Positions 38,545-49,655 of a stretch of DNA of 64,000 nt are shown here, piece after piece. Position 1 is the stretch's first letter. Each line of letters begins with the position of its first letter. The notes under the pieces are model-generated. The model searched no databases, was not told where the DNA came from, and saw only the letters and a list, made by a program, of their open reading frames with translations. Position numbers and translations under genes: made by a program. The stretch is from Oceanobacillus oncorhynchi (lineage in GTDB: Bacteria > Bacillota > Bacilli > Bacillales > Amphibacillaceae): assembly GCF_000821065.1 (NCBI RefSeq), contig NZ_CDGG01000001.1, positions 4,154,001 to 4,218,000 of the forward strand. Reading direction: 5' to 3'.

Positions 38545-39261
38545 TTATAATCCGCCATTAATGCGGATAATTTCTCCCTGGATATAACTGGATTCCTCAC
38601 TGAGTAAATAACTGATTGCATTAGCAACCTCTTCCGGTCGTCCGGCACGATTAGCAGGGATCTCGTCAATAAAAGCATGTGTCTCTTCCGCAGATAGGTT
38701 ATGGTTCATTTTCGTATCAATAAAACCGGGACTTACTGCGTTTACACGAACATTTGATAACGCCACTTCTTTCGCCAAAGCTTTTACAAATATATTTTGA
38801 GCGCCTTTTACGCTGGAGTAAACCACTTCGTTGCTTGCCCCATGGTCTCCCCACATACTTGTCACAAATAAAATAGCGCCCCGTTTCTGGCGAATCATAT
38901 CCGGTAAAAAATGGTGGGTAATCAGCCACGGTGATTTCACATGAACCTGTAGTAAATCATCCATTTCTTTCGGCTTCATATCCTGAAACAGCCCATAATG
39001 AGCATGACCGCCGGCGAAAACAATCCCATCCACCGCAAAGGATATTTCTTCGATAAACGCATTCACCTCTGCTTCATTTGCTAAATTTGCCTGATAAGCA
39101 GCTAAAACAGCATGTTGTTTATCGACTTCCATCAATGCTTCTACTGAGGCCTGATTGGAATGATAATGCAGGATAAGGTGATATCCATCACTCATCAGTT
39201 TTTTGGCAGCAGCAGAACCGATATCTCCGCTTGCTCCGATTAAGAGGATATTCCCCTTCAT
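38545..39261 (-). CDS. ymfI: SDR-family oxidoreductase YmfI
   Basis: 238 residues. Short-chain dehydrogenase: NAD(P) motif GASGDIG (about residue 9), catalytic Ser in VTSMWG (about 134), YSSVKGA (about 147, Tyr and Lys) and NAVSPGFIDT. FabG-like, but the substrate is not known. Overlaps ymfH by four bases. Confidence 0.9.
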   Translation of the reverse strand: MKGNILLIGASGDIGSAAAKKLMSDGYHLILHYHSNQASVEALMEVDKQHAVLAAYQANLANEAEVNAFIEEISFAVDGIVFAGGHAHYGLFQDMKPKEMDDLLQVHVKSPWLITHHFLPDMIRQKRGAILFVTSMWGDHGASNEVVYSSVKGAQNIFVKALAKEVALSNVRVNAVSPGFIDTKMNHNLSAEETHAFIDEIPANRAGRPEEVANAISYLLSEESSYIQGEIIRINGGL

Positions 39262-40553
39262 TTTTCCACCGTCTGCTTTTGAATCGTACAGGTTGCCAGA
39301 CGGTCTTCTTCAATCCATGTATTTAAAAAGTCATTGATATCCTGGACAGTCAGTTTTTGGATGAATGGCACGATATCAAGTAAATTCACGTCTTTAAACG
39401 ATAATGTAGCAAATTGATTAGCAATAAACTCCAACGAATTCATCGCACGGAGCAGCTGCCCCATTTTTTTCTTTTTCATACGTTCAAAGGCAGCTTCACT
39501 AATTTCCATCTCTCTGGTTGATAATAGCATTTCTTGTACCCGTGCAGAGAATACGTCAGGCTGGTTCGTATTGGATCCGATGGAAACATAACCAAAGGAG
39601 GTTTGCAGATTACTTTCAAAAAAGAAGCTGTTATCAATGATATCTTCCTCATATAGTTTTTGATAAAATTCCCCGCCGGTTGAAAAGAAATAATCGAGCA
39701 CCATATCTGTTAATAAATCACGTTTTAAATAATCCTCTCCCTGTAGCTGCTGGTTAGGCTCTTTGATACCGACAGCGCATTTCGGGATAGACACCGGCAT
39801 ATTAATTTGTAAATTCTTTTCTTTCACGTAATCAGGCTCTTCCGGAAATTCCCGCTGAATCTCCTCTAACTTGTCAAATGATTTTTTCTCCTGGTTCTCT
39901 AAAATCAATTGCATCATCTGCTCTGGATCAAAATTCCCCGTGACAAATAAAATCATATTTTCCGGATGATAAAATGTATGATAACAGGTATACAAATCAT
40001 CCTTTGTAATCGTGTAAATAGAATCTACCGTCCCGGCAATATCAATATTGACAGGATGGTTATGGAATAATGCTTTATTCGTTCCCATAAACAGGCGCCA
40101 ATCAGGCTGGTCATCGTACATATTGATTTCCTGGGCGATAATCCCCTTTTCCTTTTCTACCGATTGCTCTGAGAAATACGGATCCTGTACAAAATCAATC
40201 AATGTTAAAACATTTTTCTCAATATTGCTCGTTGCAGAAAATAAATAAGCTGTCTCGGTAAAAGAGGTAAATGCATTTGGAGAAGCCGCCTGCTTGGTAA
40301 AGTCTGTAAAAACGTCGCGATCTTCTTTTTCAAACAATTTATGCTCTAAGAAATGAGCGATTCCATCCGGTACAGTGATTGCTTCCGTCTGACCTATAGG
40401 AACAAAGCTTTGGTCGATCGAGCCGTAATTTGTCATAAAAACACCATACGTCTTTGTCAGCTCCGGCTTTGGCAACAGACAAACCTGCAGTCCGTTATCC
40501 AGTTTTTTTTCATATAGGGTTTCGTCAACTGTTTCAAAATACCGCTTATTCAT
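39258..40553 (-). CDS. ymfH: M16 family zinc peptidase YmfH
   Basis: 431 residues. The inverted zinc motif HFLEH (about residue 67) is complete, and a downstream Glu lies in EKGIIAQEINMYDDQP (about 135). Catalytic-type partner of the ymfF product; M16 proteins of this kind work as pairs. Overlaps ymfF by eight bases. Confidence 0.9.
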   Translation of the reverse strand: MNKRYFETVDETLYEKKLDNGLQVCLLPKPELTKTYGVFMTNYGSIDQSFVPIGQTEAITVPDGIAHFLEHKLFEKEDRDVFTDFTKQAASPNAFTSFTETAYLFSATSNIEKNVLTLIDFVQDPYFSEQSVEKEKGIIAQEINMYDDQPDWRLFMGTNKALFHNHPVNIDIAGTVDSIYTITKDDLYTCYHTFYHPENMILFVTGNFDPEQMMQLILENQEKKSFDKLEEIQREFPEEPDYVKEKNLQINMPVSIPKCAVGIKEPNQQLQGEDYLKRDLLTDMVLDYFFSTGGEFYQKLYEEDIIDNSFFFESNLQTSFGYVSIGSNTNQPDVFSARVQEMLLSTREMEISEAAFERMKKKKMGQLLRAMNSLEFIANQFATLSFKDVNLLDIVPFIQKLTVQDINDFLNTWIEEDRLATCTIQKQTVEK

Positions 40554-41835
40554 GACCCGCCCCTCCTTCGCTTGTTAATAAGTAAACCATAGCTTCCTGC
40601 ACTTGATTCGCTACTTCAATAACCTGCTCTTTGGTTACCTGCCGAATGCCCTCAAAAAGCTCATCCACCGGCATTTCTTTATGTCCCACCTCTTGCTGAT
40701 ACATAAATTCAATCATGCCCTGCGCATGGTCTAAGGTTTCTTTTAATTGATTAATAATAAGCAATTTCGTTTCTTCTAATTCTTCTTCTGTGAAATCACC
40801 ATTCTGCATTGCTTCCTTCTGTTCACGGATAATCGCAAGTGCTTTCTCATAGTCCTCCGGCGCTATCCCGCTCATCACAAATAATAACCCTTTATGACTC
40901 TCTACGCGAGAGACAGCATAATAAGCCAGGCTGTTTTTCTCTCTTACATTGATAAATAATTTAGAGCTTGGAAAACCGCCAAACATACCGTTAAAAACCT
41001 GCAACGCCGGATATTTTTCATCCCGGTAAAGAATATTCGTCCGATAACCGATATTTAATTTTGCCTGCTGAATCTGATCTTCTTCAATCAGCTCTTTCTC
41101 ATCAGTTGTCCGCTTTAAAGCTTCCTGGTTAAAAGGCGTGCTTTCCTTTTTCTTGAGCGTTCGTTTAAATTGACCGGTTAAGAGCTGCAGCATTTGATCC
41201 GCTTCAAAGTCACCGCTCACATAAATATCCATCACTTCTTCGTCGCGGATAGTTTCATAATACGTAAACAGTTCTTGATTAGAAAAGGAAGAAAGATCCT
41301 TTTCATAACCTTGCGCATGAATACTATACGGCTCTCCGTCACACATTTCATCTACTAAGCGAATGTTCGCATAACTTGCCTTATCGTCTTTGATGGAATG
41401 TATATTTTGACGAAGAATCCCTTTTTCCCTGTCAAATACCTGCGGAGAGAATCCCTGTCCTTCCTGATTCGGTTTATAAACAATTTCATGCAGCAATTGA
41501 ATCGCCCGTTCAATCAGAGAACTGCTGTCTGGAAGGAATTTTTCATTCGGCACTTCCAAATAGAACGTTATAATGTGGTTTTCTCCTTTTTTAGCACCGC
41601 CAATAGATAATACTGCGCCGTACAATTCAGCTAGCTCTTCCTGCAATTCTTTACGCGTTGGAAAAGAGGCCGTACCTTGTTTCAAGATATAGGGAAGCAG
41701 TGCCCGTTTCGTGATAGTTTTCCTTTCCAATGGGGCACGGAACTTAACTGCAAAAGTAATTGTTTTATGCTTTTTATTGGGAAGCATATGAAAGTTTATA
41801 TCATTTTCCACCTGTTTGATTTCCTTCACGCTCAT
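40546..41835 (-). CDS. ymfF: M16 family peptidase-like protein YmfF
   Basis: 429 residues with the M16 fold (LPYILKQGTASFPTRKELQ, FDREKGILRQNIHSI, FGGFPSSKLFINVREKNSLAY, quoted in parts). The HxxEH zinc motif is absent from the N-terminal domain, so it should be the non-catalytic partner of YmfH. Homologues are linked to processing of exported peptides in some Bacilli; not shown here. Confidence 0.88.
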   Translation of the reverse strand: MSVKEIKQVENDINFHMLPNKKHKTITFAVKFRAPLERKTITKRALLPYILKQGTASFPTRKELQEELAELYGAVLSIGGAKKGENHIITFYLEVPNEKFLPDSSSLIERAIQLLHEIVYKPNQEGQGFSPQVFDREKGILRQNIHSIKDDKASYANIRLVDEMCDGEPYSIHAQGYEKDLSSFSNQELFTYYETIRDEEVMDIYVSGDFEADQMLQLLTGQFKRTLKKKESTPFNQEALKRTTDEKELIEEDQIQQAKLNIGYRTNILYRDEKYPALQVFNGMFGGFPSSKLFINVREKNSLAYYAVSRVESHKGLLFVMSGIAPEDYEKALAIIREQKEAMQNGDFTEEELEETKLLIINQLKETLDHAQGMIEFMYQQEVGHKEMPVDELFEGIRQVTKEQVIEVANQVQEAMVYLLTSEGGAGHE

Positions 41836-41934
41836 AGTTATCCTCCATTCTTTACGATCTATTTCTATTTTACGCTTTTCTCTCCTTTATAAACCATTAT
41901 ATCGAAAGAAAGCCTGAAATATTTGCTTTATATA

Positions 41935-42660
41935 TCATACCCTTCTCCGGACAACCTGAAAACGAAACATATCTGCCCGAAAATAATTCATCGAATATAA
42001 AACAGCTTCATCTTCATTTGTATAATGCATCTGTTTTAATAAAAGAAGTGATTCATCCGGTGTACACTGCAAAATACTATAGATGCGTTCATGATATGTA
42101 ATTGGCTCAATATCCGCTACTGCATAAGCGATTTGCTTATTGGAAGCTTCTTCAATCGTACTGAATATAGATGCCTTCTCCCATAGTTTTTCTAAAGACA
42201 GATAGGACGACGGTGCCGTATCTATACAAAAGACAACCGGAGCGTCATCAGCAGTGCGGATTCTTTCAATGGTCGTTACAAATTCTAGATCAGGTAAATT
42301 GAAATCACGCTGCTCTTGTTCAGCAGCATCTAATACCTCTGTACTGATATATTGTGTTCCCGGCTTCTTTCCCGATTGTTTGATCATTTGTGTCACACTG
42401 TTAAGCTCCTCAATGCCTGCTTGAAACAGCGGCTTTGAATTTACAAACGTGCCGACGCCATGTCTGCGCGTAACAATATTATCCTCTTCCAGCATTCTTA
42501 ACGCCTCTCTCAACGTTGCCCGGGAAATCCCTAAATGTTTGGAAAGCTCATACTCTGACGGCAATTTTTCTTCCTCTTTATACGTTCCAGCTTCAATACC
42601 TGCTTTTATTTTATCCATTACCTGCAAATATAAATGTCTGGCATCTTCACGTAAAGTCAT
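41935..42660 (-). CDS. ymfC: GntR/HutC-family transcriptional regulator (YmfC-like)
   Basis: 241 residues. N-terminal winged HTH (about residues 8-75: LPSEYELSKHLGISRATLREALRMLEEDNIV, shown in part) with GVGTFV wing, then a UTRA ligand-binding domain (about 95-238). The effector is unknown. ATG 42660 follows GAGGTG; the longer frame would include that site. It lies between spoIIIE and ymfF, as ymfC does in B. subtilis. Confidence 0.88.
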   Translation of the reverse strand: MTLREDARHLYLQVMDKIKAGIEAGTYKEEEKLPSEYELSKHLGISRATLREALRMLEEDNIVTRRHGVGTFVNSKPLFQAGIEELNSVTQMIKQSGKKPGTQYISTEVLDAAEQEQRDFNLPDLEFVTTIERIRTADDAPVVFCIDTAPSSYLSLEKLWEKASIFSTIEEASNKQIAYAVADIEPITYHERIYSILQCTPDESLLLLKQMHYTNEDEAVLYSMNYFRADMFRFQVVRRRV

Positions 42661-42797
42661 TTCTTCACCTCTTTCAGTAAAAATGATGTGTTCGTCTTTT
42701 ACACTGAGCGGCGGATGTACATTCCGCACACTGTTGGCAGTCTAACTTTATCCTACCACTTCTTCTGTAAATTTTGAACTTTAATAATTCCGTATTT

Positions 42798-42836
42798 TAA
42801 AAACGCGGCTTATCCTTAGCAGATAAACCGCGTTTC
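42798..42836 (-). terminator. Terminator after spoIIIE
   Basis: On the minus strand AAACGCGGTTTATC and GATAAGCCGCGTTT are followed by TTAAAAT. It begins right behind the stop codon. Confidence 0.85.
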
Positions 42837-42837
42837 T

Positions 42838-45180
42838 CTATGATGTCGTGGAATGCTCTTCTTCCTGATTCGATACCAGAACCGAACGAGGCTTGCTTCC
42901 TTCATATGGCCCGACAATGCCACGTGCTTCCATGGCGTCAATCAGCCGGGCTGCCCTGGTATATCCAATCCGGAAACGGCGCTGAAGCATGGAGACACTT
43001 GCACTTTGCATTTCAAGTATCATCTGGACAGCATCTTCATAAAGCTCATCGTCCACTTCTTCTGTTACTTCATTCGTTTCTTCCGGTATCATTTCTTCCT
43101 GATAGCTTGCCTGCTGCTGTTCAATACAGTGGTCTACAATACGCTCGACCTCTTCGTCTGACAGAAATGCTCCCTGTACACGGGTAGGCTTGGAGCTTCC
43201 GGCAGGAACATAAAGCATATCGCCCCGGCCCAGTAACTTCTCAGCTCCGCCCGAATCAAGGATAGTACGTGAATCCGTTGTAGATGAAACACTAAAAGCA
43301 ATTCTGGATGGAATATTGGCTTTGATTACACCCGTTATTACATCTACGGATGGACGCTGAGTTGCAATGATCAAATGGATTCCTGCAGCACGCGCCATCT
43401 GTGCAAGCCGGGTAATTGCATCTTCTACATCACTCGAAGCCACCATCATTAAATCGGCCAGCTCGTCCACAAGAACCACAATATACGGCAGGTAAGGCTG
43501 CTGTTCCTCCTCGCCTGCATTTGCATTTTGTTTGCGGATATATGCATTATAGCCTTCCATATTTCGTGTACCGCTATCGGAGAACAGATCGTACCTCCGC
43601 TCCATCTCCGCAACAATTTTTTTCAGCGCTCTGGATGCTTTTTTCGGATCTGTCACAACAGGTGTTAATAAATGCGGAATGCCGTTATACACATTCAACT
43701 CTACTTTTTTCGGGTCAATCATCATCATTTTCACTTCATGCGGTTTGGCACGCATTAAAATACTCGTAATGATGCCATTTACACAGACACTTTTCCCGCT
43801 TCCTGTCGCCCCGGCAATCAGCAGGTGAGGCATTTTATTCAATTCGCCGGCTATCGCTTCTCCAGAAATATCCCGGCCTAAAGCAAATGCCAATTTATTT
43901 GCTTTAGACGATTGTTTATCTAAAACCTCCCGGAGCGAAACCATCGATATTTCCTTGTTAGGCACTTCAATTCCGACTGCTGATTTGCCAGGTATTGGTG
44001 CTTCGATTCGAATATCCTTCGCAGCAAGAGCCAGCGCAATATCATCATGAAGACCGACGATTTTACTCACCTTCACACCAGACTCTGGATATACTTCATA
44101 TTTCGTTACCGCCGGACCGACATGCACTTTGGCTATTTTCGCTTTGACGCCGAAGCTTTGAAACGTACGATCCAGCTTGCGGACGGTTGCTTGAATATGC
44201 GATTTCTCCTGCTGCTGTGAATTATGAGCCGGGCTAGCTAATAATTCCATAGAAGGCAATTGATAATCATGATTTTCTGTTGCTGTCATTGGCATGGTTT
44301 CATGCGTTTCTTCTTCTGTATCGATATTGGCCGTTTTTTCCTTGGAAGGGGTTGTTTTCCCTTTGTTCTTCTCAGGTTCCGGCTGGTCTTGATAGGCAAC
44401 GTCGGTAAAATTATTAATCAGAAGCTCTTCAGCACTGTACTCTTGTTCTTCCGGAACCGCATTGCCAGCCTCTTCCTGATTTGGCACGACCGTGTCGGCA
44501 ATCTCTTTCTGCTTCTGTTCTTCTTCTCTCCGCTCCGCCCGATTTGCTCTGGATCTTTGGATACGTTCCCCAAAATAAGCAAAAGTGGCTTTAAACCCTG
44601 CTGCTACCTTTTTAACAAAATCGCCGATAGATAGATTTGTCATAAAAATAATCCCGATCAATAAGCAGAAAAATACAACTATCCGGGACCCTGCAATTGA
44701 AAATAAAAAGAAGGAGACGGTAAATAACAGCGCGCCAATCATCCCCCCGCCAGTCTGCACCAAGGTGCCTGTCCCATCTAAATATTGAAAGTAAAGCTGC
44801 CAGGTCAGCCGAAGTATAGATACATCTGCTGTATTAGCGAGCAGCCTTTCCATGACTTGTACATGGGTCAGCAATAAAACACCGGCCAGCAAAATATAAA
44901 AACCTATCAGCCTTCTTGTTAAAAAATCTGGCGCCTTTCTTTTGAAGATAAGATAAAAACCAATCAAAAATAATGCAACAGGAATAAGGAAATGCCATAT
45001 CCCCATAAAAAACTGAAAGATATTTCCTAGCCAATCAGGGATGGCACCGCCGCTTAACATAGCTGCCCCGCTTCCGAATATAGCAATAAAAATCAATAAT
45101 AACCCGGTCAATTCCATTTGCAGGCCTTTCGTCTGTTTCGTTGTCCGTTTTTTTCTTTTCTTTCTCTTTTTGGCAGCCAT
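42838..45180 (-). CDS. spoIIIE: DNA translocase SpoIIIE/FtsK
   Basis: 780 residues. Basic N-terminus ([11 protein letters not shown]), four membrane helices (about 25-185), a charged linker (about 210-320), an FtsK alpha/beta motor with Walker A GATGSGKS (about 460) and Walker [14 protein letters not shown], and a C-terminal gamma winged helix (about 715-770). It pumps the chromosome into the forespore at the septum. Terminator behind it. Confidence 0.96.
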   Translation of the reverse strand: MAAKKRKKRKKRTTKQTKGLQMELTGLLLIFIAIFGSGAAMLSGGAIPDWLGNIFQFFMGIWHFLIPVALFLIGFYLIFKRKAPDFLTRRLIGFYILLAGVLLLTHVQVMERLLANTADVSILRLTWQLYFQYLDGTGTLVQTGGGMIGALLFTVSFFLFSIAGSRIVVFFCLLIGIIFMTNLSIGDFVKKVAAGFKATFAYFGERIQRSRANRAERREEEQKQKEIADTVVPNQEEAGNAVPEEQEYSAEELLINNFTDVAYQDQPEPEKNKGKTTPSKEKTANIDTEEETHETMPMTATENHDYQLPSMELLASPAHNSQQQEKSHIQATVRKLDRTFQSFGVKAKIAKVHVGPAVTKYEVYPESGVKVSKIVGLHDDIALALAAKDIRIEAPIPGKSAVGIEVPNKEISMVSLREVLDKQSSKANKLAFALGRDISGEAIAGELNKMPHLLIAGATGSGKSVCVNGIITSILMRAKPHEVKMMMIDPKKVELNVYNGIPHLLTPVVTDPKKASRALKKIVAEMERRYDLFSDSGTRNMEGYNAYIRKQNANAGEEEQQPYLPYIVVLVDELADLMMVASSDVEDAITRLAQMARAAGIHLIIATQRPSVDVITGVIKANIPSRIAFSVSSTTDSRTILDSGGAEKLLGRGDMLYVPAGSSKPTRVQGAFLSDEEVERIVDHCIEQQQASYQEEMIPEETNEVTEEVDDELYEDAVQMILEMQSASVSMLQRRFRIGYTRAARLIDAMEARGIVGPYEGSKPRSVLVSNQEEEHSTTS

Positions 45181-45447
45181 TTTCTCACCCCCGTATGTAA
45201 AACAAATAAAGATTACTATAATGCTAGATTTAAAATAAGAAAAATATTCTTCTCCCGGGTAACAAACAAGGAAACTGGAATCAGTTCTCTTTATGCTGAC
45301 AGAGAGACTTTATCAGGAAAATAAAGTATTCATGCTTCTTTTCCAGGTCTGCTCTTTAAAGAGGCTGCTGTTCCAGTTATAATATCACCCAGTATTGTTT
45401 CTTCATTTTATCTCTTTACCATTTCTATATTATAGCATAGATTACCA

Positions 45448-45654
45448 TCAGCTGATAATTCTTCCTGGTAAAAAATCCGGATTCAGATAATCATTCGGAT
45501 TACTCGAAATTAGCTGATTAATTTGGTAATGGCCATCGTTATTTTTTGATACAAAAACCGTTCTTCCCTGCCACTCTACTGCTTGTATTTCATTTCCAGT
45601 TCCTTGCGATTCCGGAAAAATATCCTGATAAGATAATGGTGTATAGAGGATCAT
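45448..45654 (-). CDS. ylzJ: YlzJ-like protein
   Basis: 68 residues: [14 protein letters not shown] at the start and [20 protein letters not shown] at the end, as in the YlzJ family (function unknown). It overlaps the tepA stop by four bases and precedes spoIIIE, the conserved order. Confidence 0.88.
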   Translation of the reverse strand: MILYTPLSYQDIFPESQGTGNEIQAVEWQGRTVFVSKNNDGHYQINQLISSNPNDYLNPDFLPGRIIS

Positions 45655-46394
45655 GAAGCATCTCCTTCTTCTTTTTCGGGATGTACCCCTTGAATCATAT
45701 GGTTTAACTTTTGTATTGCTTCCTTAACCCCGCCGACTTCATCAATTAATCCATAATCCACTGCTTCCTTGCCAACTACATTTGTACCGATATCACGAGT
45801 CAGGTTGCCTTTTGCAAACATCAGCTCTTTCAGCTTTTCCGAGTCGATATTGGAATGCTCCACAATAAACTGAATGACCCGCTCCTGCATCTTGTCCAGA
45901 TATTCAAAGGTTTGCGGAACACCGATAACCATTCCTGTTAACCGGACCGGATGGATTGTCATGGTTGCTGTCGGCACAATAAAGGAATAATCGGTAGCAA
46001 CGGCAATTGGCGCACCAATGGAGTGACCGCCTCCTAATACAATCGAAGTAGTCGGCTTCGACATCGACGCAATCATTTCTGCCAGAGCCAGTCCAGCCTC
46101 TACATCCCCGCCGACTGTATTTAAAAGAATAATTAATCCTTCGATTTTAGGATTTTGCTCTACGGCGATCAGCTGCGGCAGCAAGTGTTCATATTTTGTT
46201 GTTTTATTTTGCGGCGGCAGCTGAAGATGTCCCTCTACCTGTCCGATAATGGATAAAACATGGATATTTGAATCGGGCGCCTGCGGAACATTCGCCTGTC
46301 CCAGCTGCTGAATTTTTTCGACAAGAGAGGATGCATTCGGCTGATTTTCCTCTTCTCCTTGATTTTCGTTGTTATCATCCGTATCCATTCGCAT
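45651..46394 (-). CDS. tepA: Translocation-enhancing protein TepA (ClpP-like protease)
   Basis: 247 residues. Membrane-free ClpP/SppA-type serine protease: [12 protein letters not shown] (about 87), catalytic Ser in [12 protein letters not shown] (about 120) and a His in [11 protein letters not shown] (about 147). A Gln/Glu/Asn-rich N-terminal 30 residues precede it. In B. subtilis linked to degradation of signal peptides or dormant-spore proteins. ATG behind AAGGAG. Confidence 0.9.
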   Translation of the reverse strand: MRMDTDDNNENQGEEENQPNASSLVEKIQQLGQANVPQAPDSNIHVLSIIGQVEGHLQLPPQNKTTKYEHLLPQLIAVEQNPKIEGLIILLNTVGGDVEAGLALAEMIASMSKPTTSIVLGGGHSIGAPIAVATDYSFIVPTATMTIHPVRLTGMVIGVPQTFEYLDKMQERVIQFIVEHSNIDSEKLKELMFAKGNLTRDIGTNVVGKEAVDYGLIDEVGGVKEAIQKLNHMIQGVHPEKEEGDAS

Positions 46395-46516
46395 ACAAAA
46401 ACTCCTTCCAGCTATTTATATACGATTAGTATAAACAATCGGTTAAAAATCATACGGAAGAAGAGATGCAGAAATAAAGTGAAATTTCCGGTCCAAACTT
46501 ATATTTTAGAGTCCAT

Positions 46517-46559
46517 AAAAAAACATGAAGCAGCCAAAATCCTGCTTCATGTTTTTTTA
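46517..46559 (-). terminator. Terminator after dapG
   Basis: ACATGAAGCAG and CTGCTTCATGT arms around an eight-base loop, followed by TTTTTT on the minus strand. It separates dapG from tepA. Confidence 0.9.
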
Positions 46560-46566
46560 CATGATT

Positions 46567-47796
46567 CTAAAGCGATACTTCCTCTGTGCTTAAACCAAAC
46601 ACATCATGTAATGCATTAACTGCTGTAACTAGCTCGTGGTCATGTACCAAGACCCAGATAGTTGTATGACTGTCTGCTGACTGCAATATCTGCACTCCAG
46701 AATCGGTTAATGCCTGCACGATTTTAGATGCAACGCCGGGTACTCCTGTCATGCCGGCTCCTACAGCTGATACTTTTGCACAGCTCTCGGTAATTTCCGG
46801 CTGGAAACCCAGCACCTCTAAAATTTCAATTGCTTTTGCCGTAAGCTCAGCCGGCACAGTATAAGCAACACCTGTCGGCGAAATATTAATGAAATCCACA
46901 GAGATACCTGCTTCAGCCATTGCCTTAAATACTTCCGACTGTACCCGGTACGCTGATTCTTTCGTCTGCACCTTAATCTGTGTCACATTTGCAATATGCG
47001 CAATACCCGTTATCATTCGTTCGGAAATATCTGCGCCAGCTTCTTCAATCCGGGAAGATGTGACAAGTGTTCCCAGCCGTTCCGAGTAGGTGGAGCGGAT
47101 ACGCATCGGAATTTTCCCCTGCATGGCTATTTCTACAGCACGAGGGTGAATGACCTTTGCCCCTTGATAAGCAAGATTACAAATCTCTGTATAGGTTACT
47201 ACATCAAGCGGACGCGCACTTTTTACGACACGCGGATCTGCGGTCATGATTCCTTCCACATCTGTAAAAATCTCAATACGCTCTGCGTCCAACGCAACAC
47301 CTAAGGCAGCTGCAGAAGTATCACTGCCGCCCCGGCCAATCGTTGTTATTTCTCCGGACTCGCTCTGGCCCTGAAAACCAGCAACCACAACGACATCATG
47401 CGTTTCTAATTCCTGTAAAATACGGGCCGGATTGACTTCTTTTATCTTTGCACGATTAAAATCTTCACTCGTTACAAAACCAGCCTGTGCACCAGTCAAA
47501 GCTGTTGCAGAAACATGGTTTTTTTGCAGCTCATTAGAAAGCACAACGGATGAAATAATTTCACCGCATGACATCAGCAAATCAAGCTCCCGATTTGAGT
47601 TTTTATTCGCCGGAAAATCAATTAAGCCTAATAAACTGTCTGTTGCATAAGGATCCGGTTTTCTTCCCAATGCAGAAACAACAACGACTAACTTATATTC
47701 TTGAACAAGTGCATCTTTAATATGACGGATAACATGTTCCCGGTTCGTTTCTGATTGTACGGAAGTTCCTCCGAATTTTTGTACTAATACTTGCAA
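46567..47796 (-). CDS. dapG: Aspartokinase I (DapG)
   Basis: 409 residues. Phosphorylates aspartate, first step to lysine, diaminopimelate and dipicolinate. KFGGTSV (about residue 7), the GRGGSDTSA motif (about 165) and two C-terminal ACT domains (about 265-405). TTG start with GAGGTG seven bases ahead; the frame is open eight codons more without a ribosome site. It follows asd, but dapA, next in B. subtilis, is missing here. Confidence 0.93.
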   Translation of the reverse strand: MQVLVQKFGGTSVQSETNREHVIRHIKDALVQEYKLVVVVSALGRKPDPYATDSLLGLIDFPANKNSNRELDLLMSCGEIISSVVLSNELQKNHVSATALTGAQAGFVTSEDFNRAKIKEVNPARILQELETHDVVVVAGFQGQSESGEITTIGRGGSDTSAAALGVALDAERIEIFTDVEGIMTADPRVVKSARPLDVVTYTEICNLAYQGAKVIHPRAVEIAMQGKIPMRIRSTYSERLGTLVTSSRIEEAGADISERMITGIAHIANVTQIKVQTKESAYRVQSEVFKAMAEAGISVDFINISPTGVAYTVPAELTAKAIEILEVLGFQPEITESCAKVSAVGAGMTGVPGVASKIVQALTDSGVQILQSADSHTTIWVLVHDHELVTAVNALHDVFGLSTEEVSL

Positions 47797-47957
47797 TATT
47801 AACACCTCAACACTATCCAAGAAGTTACACTCTGGATGTCTAATAGATTGATTACATCATTATTTACAAGAAGGTTCAAGAAGGGAGATGAAAATATTAT
47901 TCCAGAAAAGCATCTTTTCTTTTATCAGCCTTCTTAAACACATACTAAGATATCTAA

Positions 47958-49010
47958 TTACTTTTTAAAGCCGTCACTTTTTACTAACGTTTGTGCGATT
48001 TGCACGGTATTCCATGCTGCGCCTTTTAATAAATTATCAGATACTACCCATAAATGGAATCCTTTTGGATTATCTAAATCTTTCCTTACGCGCCCTACGA
48101 AAACTTCCTCTTTGCCTTCAGCAGATTGCGGTGTCGGATATTCCTGCTCCTGCGGATTATCCTGAAGGACGATTCCATCTGCAGATTTCAGTGTCTTCCA
48201 AATATCTTTTACATTCAGGCCTTCCTGATCTACTTCAATATAAACACTCTCGGCATGGGAGGTAGCAAATGGAAGGCGCACACAGGTTGCCGCAACATTT
48301 AATGCCTCATCATGCATGATTTTCTTCGTTTCATTAATCATTTTCATCTCTTCAAATGTAAAACCATTATCTTCAAAAACATCAATTTGCGGCAATGCGT
48401 TAAACGCAATCGGGAAATGCTTCTTATCTCCTTTAACCGGCAAAATCTCTGCTTTTACTTCGTTACCGTCTAAATATTCTTTTGACTGCTCATATAACTC
48501 TTCTACCGCTGCATTTCCGGCACCAGATACTGCCTGGTAAGTAGAAACGATGATTTTCCCTATACCAAATGCATCCTTTATCGGTTTTAAAGCTGCAACC
48601 ATTTGAATGGTAGAACAGTTTGGATTGGCGATAATCCCTTGATGTTTTGCAATATCTTCCGGATTTACTTCTGGTACAACAAGCGGTACATCTTCATTCA
48701 TACGAAAAGCACTTGTATTATCTACCACAACTGCCCCTCTTTTAACAGCTTCAGGTGCCAGTTGTTTAGAAATGGAACCGCCCGCAGAAAATAGTGCAAT
48801 ATCTACTCCTTCAAATGATTCTGGCGCAGCTTCTTCAACAATAATCGTTTCCCCGTTAAAAGTTTCTTCTTTTCCTGCCGAACGGGCAGAAGATAGTAAT
48901 TTAAGCTGGTTTACCGGAAACTTTTTATCTTCGAGTATTTGTTTGATTTTCTGACCTACTGCCCCTGTAGCACCTACAATGGCTACATTATATGTTTGTT
49001 GCTCTGCCAT
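47958..49010 (-). CDS. asd: Aspartate-semialdehyde dehydrogenase
   Basis: 350 residues. NADP motif GATGAVGQ (about 13), catalytic Cys132 in NPNCSTIQ, and the His region ALNVAATCVRLPFATSHAES (about 244). Reduces aspartyl phosphate for the lysine/DAP/dipicolinate branch. The ATG at 49010 (MAEQQTYNV) follows GGAGGGAG; a GTG six codons upstream overlaps that site. Follows dpaB. Confidence 0.95.
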   Translation of the reverse strand: MAEQQTYNVAIVGATGAVGQKIKQILEDKKFPVNQLKLLSSARSAGKEETFNGETIIVEEAAPESFEGVDIALFSAGGSISKQLAPEAVKRGAVVVDNTSAFRMNEDVPLVVPEVNPEDIAKHQGIIANPNCSTIQMVAALKPIKDAFGIGKIIVSTYQAVSGAGNAAVEELYEQSKEYLDGNEVKAEILPVKGDKKHFPIAFNALPQIDVFEDNGFTFEEMKMINETKKIMHDEALNVAATCVRLPFATSHAESVYIEVDQEGLNVKDIWKTLKSADGIVLQDNPQEQEYPTPQSAEGKEEVFVGRVRKDLDNPKGFHLWVVSDNLLKGAAWNTVQIAQTLVKSDGFKK

Positions 49011-49049
49011 TCCAATAACTCCCTCCACTTATTAAATGTCAACTAAACT

Positions 49050-49655
49050 TCATTTTAACACATTTTTCGTGGAATAAGGTACAATAATCGGCTGAATTTG
49101 TTTTCCTTTTAACGCTGCCTCTGCAGCAGGGATTAATTGATCCAGATTTGCTGAGAGCGAGGAGGGCTTCTGATGCGGATTATCCTGCCCGAACGGCACA
49201 AAATAGATGTGCTTTGCATTAAGCAATACAGCTAGATTCTTGGCATTTAACCCAAGCGCATCATTGGTTGTTAAAGCTAATAATAAAGGATGTTCATTTC
49301 GGAGCGTTGATTTTGCAGCCATTAAAACCGGATTATCTGTATGGGCATTCGCCAGCTTGCTCATCGAATTCCCTGTCAGCGGGGCAATCACCATCACATC
49401 AAGTGGTTTATCCGGTCCATAGGGCTCTGCATCAGGAATAGTGGTAATAATAGGATGATTGGCTGCTTTTTCAAGCCTCTTCACGTTATCCGCAGCCTTT
49501 CCATGCTTCGTATCGGTGTATTGAACCATTTCTGTTATAAATGGAATGACTTCTGCTCCCTGTTCAATCAATTCCTCGATAATTGGAAAAATATGAGGAA
49601 GGGTATGATGCGATCCTGTTAAGCCAAAGCCGATTCGCTTATTCTTGAATGTCAT
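49050..49655 (-). CDS. dpaB: Dipicolinate synthase subunit B
   Basis: 201 residues. Flavoprotein-like fold: RIGFGLTGSHHTL (about 6), VIAPLTGNSMSKLANAHTDN (about 108). With DpaA it makes dipicolinic acid from dihydrodipicolinate in the mother cell. Overlaps the dpaA 3' end by four bases. Confidence 0.95.
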   Translation of the reverse strand: MTFKNKRIGFGLTGSHHTLPHIFPIIEELIEQGAEVIPFITEMVQYTDTKHGKAADNVKRLEKAANHPIITTIPDAEPYGPDKPLDVMVIAPLTGNSMSKLANAHTDNPVLMAAKSTLRNEHPLLLALTTNDALGLNAKNLAVLLNAKHIYFVPFGQDNPHQKPSSLSANLDQLIPAAEAALKGKQIQPIIVPYSTKNVLK

